NCBI GenBank assembly: GCA_022819645.1
Contig: JAJEGU010000036.1
Location: 36,595-100,594 of the forward strand
Source: Pseudomonadales bacterium
GTDB taxonomy: Bacteria; Pseudomonadota; Gammaproteobacteria; Pseudomonadales; Pseudohongiellaceae
Direction of reading: 5' to 3'
Length of the DNA: 64,000 nucleotides
Positions 1 through 7,891 of the stretch are shown here, piece after piece. The notes beneath the pieces were generated by a model. That model worked only from the letters and a program-made list of their open reading frames with translations. It made no database searches and had not been told where the DNA came from. The translations under genes were made by a program, and so were the position numbers. How positions within the stretch are numbered: the first letter of the stretch is position 1; the number at the start of each line of letters is the position of its first letter.

Positions 1-499
1 TCAGACCGGTGGCGATATATGGATGCGTGCCGGCGTCGACATCGGGATTGATGCGCAGCGAAACGGGAGCTACGCGGCCCCCCTGGCCCGCGATGTCGTT
101 GATGCGTTCCAGTTCCGCTTCCGACTCGACATTGAAACAGCGGATGCCGGCTTCGAGCGCCTGGCGAATCTCCCGGGCGCTCTTGCCCGGGCCGGAAAAA
201 ACCGTCTTGCCCGCATCGCCGCCCGCGGCGAGCACCCGCTGAAGCTCTCCGCCCGAAACGATGTCGAAACCGCTGCCGAGCTGGGCAAGCACATTCAGCA
301 CCGCCAGGTTGGAATTGGCCTTGACGGCGAAACAAACGAGGCCTTCGCGTTCTCCGAGCGCTTCCCGATAGACCCGGTAATGGCGCTCAAGCGTTGCCCG
401 GGAATAGACGTAGCAAGGCGTGCCGGCGATTTCCGCGATTTCGGCAAGGGCTACGTCTTCGGCGAACAGTTCATCGCCGCGATACAGGAAGTGGTCCAT
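1..499 (-). CDS. lysA: Diaminopimelate decarboxylase, N-terminal part (runs off the window)
   Basis: Reading leftward from ATG at 499, the frame stays open to the window edge, giving about 166 residues. The enzyme is PLP-dependent and converts meso-diaminopimelate to lysine in the cytosol. The protein opens [20 protein letters not shown] and carries the family's lysine segment [13 protein letters not shown] (Schiff-base lysine in VKAN), then [20 protein letters not shown] and [18 protein letters not shown], all typical of the alanine-racemase-like barrel of LysA. The C-terminal half is outside the window. In gammaproteobacteria lysA normally follows a tiny lptM lipoprotein gene directly; here the nearest such gene is 5.3 kb upstream at 5852-6016. 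Confidence 0.95.
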   Translation of the reverse strand, partial: MDHFLYRGDELFAEDVALAEIAEIAGTPCYVYSRATLERHYRVYREALGEREGLVCFAVKANSNLAVLNVLAQLGSGFDIVSGGELQRVLAAGGDAGKTVFSGPGKSAREIRQALEAGIRCFNVESEAELERINDIAGQGGRVAPVSLRINPDVDAGTHPYIATGL

Positions 500-697
500 G
501 GTTTTCTGCTCTGAACGGAGTGTCCAATATAACATCTCAAATTATCATTGAAGACCTGCTCTACTTGCATTGGCTCAAACCACAATTTTCTGGAAAAATC
601 ACTTAAACAAAAACCTTCCTGCCAAACTTGATATAAATGCCAAAGAGAAGCGATCACATACACAAATCTAGCAGGAAGATTTAAAAACTCAGATAGA

Positions 698-1675
698 TCA
701 CCAATTCCAAGCACCGGAGCCCAAGTGAGATTTGGCTTGCGAGATACTACTCTTGATGGAGTTTAGCGTTCCAACTGCTACGATGCGTCGCCATTTGTGC
801 CAGTTCGTATCAGTGATTGTTTCGCTTGAACTACTACTGCCAGTTGCGGCCATGTAACCGAGATTAAATGTAGCTCCGGTTCGGCGTGACATGACCATCT
901 CGACCGTATCGTTCGTGTAAATCACCATTCCCATACCAGCATTGGGGGTGGCATTTGCGTCCGGATGAGTATGGAGAATTATGGCTTTTGCCGTTTTTGT
1001 TGGAGAAGGATCAGGATTCCCCCATGATTGAATGTTGTTAGTTCCGTTATGCAGCCAACTTGAGAAATTTACGCCATCGGTACTATAGTAAGCATATTTC
1101 AGCGAATAATTCGATGGGAAGATAGCTGGAAACTCAGATTGAATAGGATGGATATTTTGAGCCCCAGATTCTCTCCTAACCTCCATATCCAATACCATAA
1201 CTTCTTCAGGTAGGGATATGCCATCACCCAATGTGAAACCAAACTTAAAGTCTACTGGAGCGGTTGTGCCTCCTTGTGATGCTGTACATGCATTTGGCGG
1301 TAATCCGTCTTCATCGTAAAGCAACGGATCCACTCGAAGTTCGATACCATTGCTCGATGAAATCTCAATTCCAGCATCCCAATTCTGGGTTACTCCTGTT
1401 AAGGTTGACGTATTTCTTTCACAATCTCCTCCTTGCGTTGGATTCCAGGCATTCCCTGCTGTGCTGCGTGCCGTCATCTGGAACTGAGCACCAACATTGT
1501 CCCAAGGAACAACAACGTTACCAACGACATCCAATCTGGTTATTACTGGTGCGCTATGCTGATTCATCCAGATGTCATAGACATCATTGCTCTTGAAATA
1601 AGTTGTTTGAGCCAAACTTATTGACGGCAAAAACAGGATGAATGCTAGCAGTGTTAAGAATTTAGACTTATTCAT
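698..1675 (-). CDS. Secreted protein of unknown function
   Basis: 325 residues from ATG 1675, preceded by a good ribosome site (AAGGAG, about 7 bases upstream). Residues 1-22 form a Sec signal peptide ending in SISLAQ, so cleavage near residue 22-23 into the periplasm is likely. The mature part has no motif I recognise. It has few lysines, many N, T, S and aromatic residues, a likely disulfide pair (Cys in GGDCERN and PNACTAS) and a serine stretch (SSSSSE) near the C terminus, which suggests a beta-rich exported or surface protein. There are no sorting-signal features at the C terminus. It is the gene nearest lysA in the AT-rich segment, on the same strand. Function unknown. Confidence 0.7.
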   Translation of the reverse strand: MNKSKFLTLLAFILFLPSISLAQTTYFKSNDVYDIWMNQHSAPVITRLDVVGNVVVPWDNVGAQFQMTARSTAGNAWNPTQGGDCERNTSTLTGVTQNWDAGIEISSSNGIELRVDPLLYDEDGLPPNACTASQGGTTAPVDFKFGFTLGDGISLPEEVMVLDMEVRRESGAQNIHPIQSEFPAIFPSNYSLKYAYYSTDGVNFSSWLHNGTNNIQSWGNPDPSPTKTAKAIILHTHPDANATPNAGMGMVIYTNDTVEMVMSRRTGATFNLGYMAATGSSSSSETITDTNWHKWRRIVAVGTLNSIKSSISQAKSHLGSGAWNW

Positions 1676-1976
1676 AAAGAATCTCCTTATATGAAGTGCA
1701 TGTTGAAAGTCCTAAACGAGAAGCTTATTCGAATAGGCTGTATCTTGTTCTTGGGCGCTTGCTTACTAGAAGAGTTGCCTACACGAACGTTTAGAAATCT
1801 ATCACGATACATTATGTGAGTGCAAGAGTGATTTACAGCATACGAAGATGATTTTACAAGCCCTTGCTATCTTTCGGCACGAATTCCAGCCTGAAATAGC
1901 CACTATCACAGTGTGCTCGTTATCGTAACTGTATCTATTGTTGCCTTAGTACAGCACAGAAGTCACGCGCTTTACC
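1676..1976. other. Intergenic region; one doubtful 42-codon ORF
   Basis: About 300 AT-rich bases between the secreted-protein gene and the insertion element. They must contain the promoter of the leftward gene. On the plus strand, 1691-1819 is an open frame of 42 codons (MKCMLKVLNEKLIRIGCILF...), with a hydrophobic centre resembling a short membrane anchor or degenerate lipoprotein signal, but no ribosome site precedes it. I do not regard it as a supported gene. Nothing else is recognisable. Confidence 0.3.
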
Positions 1977-1980
1977 TTAG

Positions 1981-3306
1981 CCCGAATATTGCATGAGCAG
2001 GCGGGCGGGGCGCCCATATTTCTATATAATTCAGTTAGTTAGGCCGATATCGAAGGACTGCGCCCATGACAGATTGTAATCCGCATTCCATCGCTTTTCC
2101 GCACTGCAAAGGTCGCCTCATGGAGGCCTCTTTTTCCGGGGGCGCGATCACCTCCGACGGCGGCGCGGTGCTGCTGCGCCAGGCCGACCGGATACTGGGA
2201 TTGACCGACCGGGCCGCGCGGTCGCTGACCGATACGCGCCGCAAGGCCAGTTGCCGGCACTCGCTTTTGACGATGGTCCGGCAGCGGGTGTACGCGCCGG
2301 CGCTGGGATACGAGGATTTGAACGACCACGAAGAGCTGCGCTCGGACCCGGCGCTGCAAACGGCGGTGGACGCCGACGGGCCGCTGGCCGGCGCTTCCAC
2401 CCTGTGCCGCATCGAGCAGGGCATGGGCCGGGAAGACGCGGTGCGCCTGCACGAGGCGCTGGTGGGGCAGTTCATCGCATCCTTCCCGCGCCCGCCCCGC
2501 CGTCTGGTGCTGGACTTCGACGCCACCGACGATCCGGTGCATGGCGGGCGGGAGGGGCGTTTCTTTCACGGCTACCACAACCGCTACTGCTTTCCGCCCC
2601 TGTATGTGTTCTGTGGCGACCGGCCGCTGGCGGCCTGGCTGCGCTCCCGGCGGGTGATCGTCAAGGCCGAACATGCCGTGCGCGGCGCCAACCCGCGTTA
2701 CCTCGTCACCAGCCTGAAGGGCGCCCCGCAATGGCTGTGCGACCGGGTGTATTGCGCCCGCGGCGACATGGAGAACCGCATCAAGGAGCAGCAGCTCGAC
2801 CTGTTCGCCGACCGCACCAGTTGCCACGCCTGGTGGCCGAACCAGTACCGTCTGCCGCTTTCCGCCATGGCCTACGTGTTGCTCGAAGCCATTCGCCGCA
2901 TCGCGCTTGCCGGCGGCGAACTCGCCCGCGCCTACGTCGGCACGATCCGGCTCAAGTTGCTGAAGATCGGCGCCGTCGTGTTGCGCAATACCCGTCGAAT
3001 CCGATTGCCGCTCTCCAACTCCTGTCCCCACCAGGAACTGTTCCACACCGCCGCGGCCAGACTGCAACCCGGATAAACCCGTCGGCAAACCCGCTTTCCA
3101 CTCGGGCGACTCTTGCCCGGGAACACGCTCGCCCCGCATTCGTCGCACGCTCCCGCGGGGAGGGAAACCCGCCGACAAATCGCAACGAAAATCCCAAAAA
3201 CGGGCTGCAACGGTTCGGTTGCCGACAAACCGGAACCGTCACGCAATGACAGGCCGCGAAAAACACGGATTCACGGCAATTTCAATCCACTCATGCAATA
3301 TCCGGG
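1981..3306 (+). mobile_element. IS1380-family element, internally deleted (1326 bp)
   Basis: Both ends are intact: CCCGAATATTGCATGAG at 1981-1997 pairs with the inverted CCCGGATATTGCATGAG at 3290-3306 (16 of 17 identical). The element is bracketed by the 4-base direct repeat TTAG at 1977-1980 and 3307-3310, matching the 4-bp target duplication expected of this family. Its single gene is an IS1380-type transposase missing about 100 internal residues. Family members are usually about 1.6-1.7 kb, so the 1.33 kb length fits one internal deletion of roughly 300-350 bp. The ends could still be mobilised by a full-length copy elsewhere. Confidence 0.9.
2066..3076 (+). pseudogene. IS1380-family transposase with in-frame central deletion
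   Basis: 336 residues; members of this DDE family are usually about 430-460. The N-terminal part is normal (GGAITSDGGAVLLRQAD, LVLDFDATDDPVHG holding the first catalytic Asp at about 150-152, FFHGYHNRYCFPPLYVF). At residue about 193-196 (near 2645) the text jumps from AAWLRS to RRVIVKAEHAVRG, skipping the segment that normally carries the second catalytic Asp. The C-terminal part resumes normally with the third acidic site (GDMENRIKEQQLDLFADRTS). The reading frame is kept, so a stable but presumably inactive protein could be made. Start ATG 2066 lies 85 bp inside the left end. Confidence 0.88.
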
Positions 3307-3331
3307 TTAGACTAAGCAGGGCTGGGCTCCT

Positions 3332-3505
3332 ATGGTCAGGGTTCGGGTAGGACCGGAATCAGACTACGCGCGCATCGAATTCTTATGGAGATCCTACAAT
3401 TCCCAATTAATTCAAGTGGTTCCAGCGCTTGGCGAGTTTCTTAAATTTCTTGCCGCCGACATCTGCTTGCCAGGTGCAATTGACAAACTAAGAACAAGCG
3501 GCTAA
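3332..3505 (+). CDS. Possible 57-residue ORF beside the insertion element
   Basis: ATG 3332 to TAA 3505 (MVRVRVGPESDYARIEFLWR...). The frame is closed upstream by the TAG inside the target duplication of the IS. It may be a genuine small gene or the tail of a gene cut by the insertion. No family is recognised and no strong ribosome site precedes it. The remaining stretch to 3662 is AT-rich and holds nothing I can identify besides the likely promoter of the next gene. Confidence 0.2.
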   Translation: MVRVRVGPESDYARIEFLWRSYNSQLIQVVPALGEFLKFLAADICLPGAIDKLRTSG

Positions 3506-3662
3506 TTTGGATTTTCCAGTATACTTAACCGAATAAAGTACCCTCACGAAAAAGAGATGCCGAAAAATGAAAGATAGAGTACCAACCCTATAGCGGCATC
3601 ATTAGTAATGGGAGGTTCTACCACATATCTAACAATGATACAGGTATTAGAAGGTTTCTATC

Positions 3663-4346
3663 ATGGTGAAAAAGTTTGGGAATTCAATTTCAATAACAAC
3701 CGCTTTTATTCTAATCTTTGTTGTGTTCATCGTAATTAGTGCCTGGAAAAATAATTTTTCTGATGATTTGGCTATACTAGAACACCAGAATGACCAATTA
3801 TTAGAATTGCTGAGATCAATAGACGATACGCTAGTTAACTTAGCTGAACTAACAAGCAATACCCAGGACATGATATCTAATCTTGATGCTAATATAAGGA
3901 TGGAAAATCAAAGTGAAGTTCCCATAACCGAATTGTCGCATTTTGTAGAAGACCCAAGCACACTACCCGATCTGATGAATCTTCCGATTGATACTCGATT
4001 AAAGGAAGAGTTTTCTTTGCTTGTTGATGAGTATTATGTAAATTTCTTAAGAGATATTAATGTTGATCAGATCACTATAGACAATATTGTTCTGGAACTA
4101 GTTGAAGAGTACAGTCAATATCAAGATGGCTATTCTGAATCAGAAGATTCTGAAACAAGTTTTGAATTTGTATCTGCACAACCCGGAGAAGGAGTTGCCT
4201 ACATTCCAAGTCGAGTTATGAGCAGATTCTTAGAAGATGAAGGGTTTCTTCAGTTTTCATCATTTCAATCCGGTCTTGCTAAAGGTCAATACGATGTTTT
4301 TGAGTACTTCGAATTTCAAATTAGGAATCTTGTCTCAGAACAGTAA
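3663..4346 (+). CDS. Single-TM anchored protein with coiled coil, unknown function
   Basis: 227 residues from ATG 3663; GAAGG lies about 9 bases upstream. Residues 9-27 (SISITTAFILIFVVFIVIS) form one N-terminal membrane segment preceded by positive charges, giving an N-in/C-out topology with the bulk in the periplasm. Residues about 35-70 have heptad-like leucines and acids (LEHQNDQLLELLRSIDD) compatible with a coiled coil. The rest is very acidic (runs of E, D and S around 160-175) with no catalytic motif visible. Codon use is AT-rich like the rest of this segment. Not recognised. Confidence 0.6.
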   Translation: MVKKFGNSISITTAFILIFVVFIVISAWKNNFSDDLAILEHQNDQLLELLRSIDDTLVNLAELTSNTQDMISNLDANIRMENQSEVPITELSHFVEDPSTLPDLMNLPIDTRLKEEFSLLVDEYYVNFLRDINVDQITIDNIVLELVEEYSQYQDGYSESEDSETSFEFVSAQPGEGVAYIPSRVMSRFLEDEGFLQFSSFQSGLAKGQYDVFEYFEFQIRNLVSEQ

Positions 4347-4355
4347 CTAAGAATC

Positions 4356-5789
4356 CTACGAATAAATCTTGCCCTTTCCTAAAAATCTGCTTTTCATGAT
4401 CGAATATGAAATTAGGGAGAGTCCAAGTAGAAACGTCGCAGGAATCACAGCAAAAAGCGCAGCCTTTACTGGGAGGATCCTATCTGCATTTTCCCCGCCC
4501 AGCGACGAAGGGAGGATTTCCCTTATCTGCTTATCATCCAAAAGCGCAACTAATGCATCTGTATCCAAATACGAAATTTCTGAAGAACTTTTTCCAAGAA
4601 ATATATTCCTGTTTCCTGTCTCCAAGTATTCCAATATTAAACTTTGTGCAGTGAGAGCGTCAGCTTTTCTGTTTGGCAAACCGCCACTAAATGATTGATA
4701 TCCAACGATTGACAATCCAATGATAGCAATAAGCAACCATAAGATAGCGGCTTGTTTAACAAATTTCGAACTCTTGTGATGGACCATATGCCAAGCACAC
4801 ATTCCGTTCACCCATATCCCTACTATCATTATTTCCCAATAGCGATTAGCTGGCGGCACTCCTTCTCCGCCGCGGAAATAGGCCATTGCCAAGATTTGGC
4901 AAGCAATGAACACTCCCACCGAAAGGATAAATGGGGAGCCACGTAAGGCAAGAGTACTCCTAATTAGGTAAAACACCAACGGCACATAGATTACTAGCCC
5001 GATAACAAAGCTTACCCTGAACGGCCAACTGATCGCCGCCAAAATTGATATTAGAAATCCGCGAATATGCTGTGCGTGGTAAACTTGGGCTCCTGGCTCT
5101 TCGTGTAGCGTCAATATGAATAGAGTGAATAGGGATATGCTGATCATACATTGCAGTATCTGCCATTTTGTTATCACTCTAGATTGTACTGCACTTACAA
5201 GTATCGCGCCAACAAATGCAGGGAATACGAAAGCGCCCGGAGTCATAGATAGCATCGCTAAAATTGAGAGGGAATATCCAAATATATATTGAGAATTAGC
5301 TAATGATTGAAGAGCGAGTATGGAAAAGAGAATTACAAAATAGAATTGGGTTTGAAATGCAACGGTTATTGAAATCCATGAAAAAGGAACAGCGAATAGT
5401 ATGACCGTCAATACAACAGGAAATAGAGGGTTATAGCTGTGATGATTTAATATGATAAATCTGACCAGAACAGCACAAATAATCGCATGTAATAGCGCAT
5501 TGATAATCATTTGAAGCTGCGGATCCCACCCTGCATTGACTACGTATAAAGCAAGAGATGTTAAACGAGTCAATACTAGCCTATGGCCATTGTGTGGCGC
5601 TAAAATTTCGCTTATTCCAAGATCGCTATTTTCATATTTCCTATACACCCAGTCGGCTTCCGCATCCCATTCATCATAATACGGAATTGACGTTCCGTAA
5701 TTCTCTACTGTCCATGCCATGGAAGAGAACACAACTAAAAATGTTCCTAACAACATCCAATTAGTATGTATTTCGGATGATCGTTTCAT
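4356..5789 (-). CDS. Polytopic membrane protein resembling GT-C glycosyltransferases
   Basis: 477 residues from ATG 5789, which has GGGA just upstream; a TTG at 5804 is an alternative start. About ten hydrophobic segments span the protein. After the first membrane helix comes a loop with YYDEWDAEADW and, about 20 residues later, APHNGHRLVLTRL. An acidic D/E pair in the first large periplasmic loop followed by an HN-x-HR motif is the layout of lipid-linked-sugar glycosyltransferases of the GT-C fold, which work on undecaprenyl- or dolichyl-linked sugars at the membrane. This is family-level inference; substrate is unknown. It converges with the coiled-coil gene, whose stop is 9 bp away, and lies in the AT-rich segment. 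Confidence 0.6.
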   Translation of the reverse strand: MKRSSEIHTNWMLLGTFLVVFSSMAWTVENYGTSIPYYDEWDAEADWVYRKYENSDLGISEILAPHNGHRLVLTRLTSLALYVVNAGWDPQLQMIINALLHAIICAVLVRFIILNHHSYNPLFPVVLTVILFAVPFSWISITVAFQTQFYFVILFSILALQSLANSQYIFGYSLSILAMLSMTPGAFVFPAFVGAILVSAVQSRVITKWQILQCMISISLFTLFILTLHEEPGAQVYHAQHIRGFLISILAAISWPFRVSFVIGLVIYVPLVFYLIRSTLALRGSPFILSVGVFIACQILAMAYFRGGEGVPPANRYWEIMIVGIWVNGMCAWHMVHHKSSKFVKQAAILWLLIAIIGLSIVGYQSFSGGLPNRKADALTAQSLILEYLETGNRNIFLGKSSSEISYLDTDALVALLDDKQIREILPSSLGGENADRILPVKAALFAVIPATFLLGLSLISYSIMKSRFLGKGKIYS

Positions 5790-5851
5790 GTTTTTCCCTA
5801 TCAAAAACCTGCAAGAAAGTTCATCCAGAAATTCCTATTTTGATTTTCACT

Positions 5852-6016
5852 TTAATCCCTAGTATGTGAGGAAGAAGTTTGTGATAACTGTTCTTCCCCA
5901 AAAATCTCAACAGTTTCTGGACGCTCTAAACCACCTTTCTGTCCGCAGGAGCCATTTAGCAATGCCAACACCAGCAACACTATTAACTGAGTAGTTTTAC
6001 ATGAACAGTTTGTCAT
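5852..6016 (-). CDS. lptM: LptM-like small lipoprotein
   Basis: 54 residues from ATG 6016: a lipoprotein-type signal (TTQLIVLLVLALLNGSC) with Cys24 as the lipid-acceptor, followed by CGQKGGLERPE. The CG-x-KG-x-L-x-x-P motif right after the lipidated cysteine is the signature of LptM (YifL), the small outer-membrane lipoprotein that helps mature the LptD/LptE lipopolysaccharide translocon. Its usual neighbour lysA is on the same strand but 5.3 kb downstream. The gene is itself AT-rich, so it may belong to the foreign segment rather than mark its edge. The lipobox (NGSC) is weak at -3. The frataxin gene often divergent from lptM is absent. Confidence 0.65.
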   Translation of the reverse strand: MTNCSCKTTQLIVLLVLALLNGSCGQKGGLERPETVEIFGEEQLSQTSSSHTRD

Positions 6017-6128
6017 GTATGTGGCACTAAATAAAGACATGGATTGCGCTTGCTGCCTCATAATCTCAAAATGCCCTAATAGGAATTATATGCGACATTT
6101 CCGTGACTTGAAAATTCATTTGGCTCTG

Positions 6129-7796
6129 CTACACCCAGAACGAGAAGTAGAGGTAAACCGCGGCGACCAGGCCAAGCACGACGGCAGTGGCGGCGATGTC
6201 CCTTCGATCATAGCTTCGGCGCACGGCTTCGCGGTCGATCGTCGCCAGCGTCAGGCCGCGAATCTGCTCGGGCTTCGGCGGCGCGGCGCCATAGGAGAAG
6301 GCGACGATGACGGCAATGCTGATCAGGAACAGTACGCCGGAAAAATACAGGAAATTGAAATCGGCGATCGCCGCCAGGAAAGCGGGATTCTCGATCTTGC
6401 CGGCGCCGAAAACCGCCTGCAGAAGCAATTTTCCCATTCCCAGCACGAAGCCGAGTCCCATGCCCCAGACCGCGCCGCGCGAATTGATGCGCTGGTTGAA
6501 CAGCCCCAGCAGAAAGACCGCCGTGATCGGCGGCGCCAGATAACTCTGTACGTTTTGCAGATATTGATAAAGTCCGCCCTCGGAGACCGCCGGCATGATC
6601 GGAATCCAGATCAGGCCGAGAACGATGACCACGCCCGTGGCGAGCCGCCCGACGGTGACGATCCGCTGTTCCGAGGCGCCCGGCCGCAACTTCTCGTACA
6701 CGTCGACCGTGAACAGCGTCGCCGTCGAATTGAAAAGCGAGGACAGGGAACTCATCAGCGCCGCCAGCAGGCCGGCGACCACGAGTCCCCGCAATCCGGC
6801 CGGCAACAGCGAGACGACCATCGTCGGAAAGACCTGGTCGCCGACGAGATTGCCCGCCGCGTCCACCGGAATCTGCAACATGCCGCGATCGGTCAGGGCG
6901 GCGCCGATCAGGCCCGGCACGAGAAAGATGAACACGGGCCAGACCTTGAGAAACGCGCCCCACAAGGCGCCGCGGCGGGCGGCCGTCAGATTTTTCGCCG
7001 CCAGCGTGCGTTGCACGATGTATTGATCGGTACACCAGTACCAGATGCCGACGATGGGCGATGCGACCAGTATCCCCAGCCAGGGAAATTCGGGATCGGA
7101 CAAGGGCCGCCACAAGGCGTAATCGGCGACATTGGCCGCGGCGAAGGATTGCAACTCGCCCCAGCCGCCCAGTTGCTGGAGGCCGAACCAGGTAATCGCG
7201 GCCGAGCCGAGAATCAGCACCAGCGCCTGCACCGAATCGGTATACAGCACGGCTCGCAGTCCGCCGGCGACCGTGTACAGGCCCGTAAGCAGCACGGTCA
7301 CGACCGCGCCGACCCAGAACGCCGCATCCGGGCTGCCGAATGTGTCCGGCAACAAGGTGCGGAAAATGATCGCGCCGGCATAGACGGTGACGGAAACCTT
7401 TGTCAGCACATAGGCCGCGAGCGAGACAAGCGACAGGATCCAGCGCGGTTTCGGCCCGAAGCGGCGTTCGAGAAACTCCGGCATGGTGAATACGCCGGCC
7501 TGGTAATAGAAAGGAACGAACACCCAGGCAAGCAGGACGACGATCCATGCGTGCAATTCGTAATGCGCCATGGCCAGGCCGGTCGACGCGCCTTGTCCCG
7601 CCAGGCCGACGATATGTTCTGAGCCGATGTTCGAGGCGAAAATCGACGCGCCGATGGCGAAGAAGCCGACATTGCGTCCGGCGAGAAAGTAGTCAGTCGA
7701 GGTCTGTTGCCTGCGCGTGACCGACGCCACCAGCGCCAGCAGCACACCGAAATAGGCGGCGATGACAATCCAGTCGAGCGTGCTGAGAGATGACAT
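6129..7796 (-). CDS. Sodium/sugar symporter of the SSS family, probably for xylose
   Basis: 555 residues from ATG 7796. It is a polytopic inner-membrane protein of about 14 helices with SSS hallmarks: an N-terminal helix LDWIVIAAYFGVLLALV, the loop STDYFLAGRNVGFFAIGASIFASNIG, SEHIVGLAGQGA, and EFLERRFGPK. These match the sugar (SGLT/vSGLT) branch that drives monosaccharide uptake with Na+. It diverges from xylB-xylA across 95 bp, so a shared control region is likely and xylose (or another pentose) is the inferred substrate. C-terminal helices with a short YFSFWV tail close the protein. No regulator gene lies beside it. Confidence 0.88.
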   Translation of the reverse strand: MSSLSTLDWIVIAAYFGVLLALVASVTRRQQTSTDYFLAGRNVGFFAIGASIFASNIGSEHIVGLAGQGASTGLAMAHYELHAWIVVLLAWVFVPFYYQAGVFTMPEFLERRFGPKPRWILSLVSLAAYVLTKVSVTVYAGAIIFRTLLPDTFGSPDAAFWVGAVVTVLLTGLYTVAGGLRAVLYTDSVQALVLILGSAAITWFGLQQLGGWGELQSFAAANVADYALWRPLSDPEFPWLGILVASPIVGIWYWCTDQYIVQRTLAAKNLTAARRGALWGAFLKVWPVFIFLVPGLIGAALTDRGMLQIPVDAAGNLVGDQVFPTMVVSLLPAGLRGLVVAGLLAALMSSLSSLFNSTATLFTVDVYEKLRPGASEQRIVTVGRLATGVVIVLGLIWIPIMPAVSEGGLYQYLQNVQSYLAPPITAVFLLGLFNQRINSRGAVWGMGLGFVLGMGKLLLQAVFGAGKIENPAFLAAIADFNFLYFSGVLFLISIAVIVAFSYGAAPPKPEQIRGLTLATIDREAVRRSYDRRDIAATAVVLGLVAAVYLYFSFWV

Positions 7797-7891
7797 GGGC
7801 TCGGTCCTTGTTTCAAGCCGGTCAAGAATCTAGCATTACGCGGGTCTTGTAAACAGTGCGGCCGGGCAGGAAAACAGATGGGAAATCCGTT

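Larger units (their letters stand above)
500..5851. other. AT-rich accessory segment between lysA and the LptM-like gene
   Basis: This stretch is visibly richer in A and T than the flanking lysA and symporter genes and holds genes with no housekeeping look: a secreted protein, a deleted IS1380-type element, a tiny ORF, a single-TM coiled-coil protein and a GT-C-like membrane protein. It separates lysA from an LptM-like gene on the same strand. The GC-rich IS stands out as a late arrival within it. I found no clear flanking direct repeat or integrase, so the mechanism of entry is unknown. The 500-697 stretch holds no gene that I can support. Confidence 0.6.

Noticed and set aside
6015..7622. 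Long plus-strand open frame (535 codons) opposite the sodium/sugar symporter gene
   Set aside because: It is rich in R, D, G, Q and H without family motifs, exactly the pattern of the antisense of a GC-rich gene; the symporter on the other strand has full family motifs.
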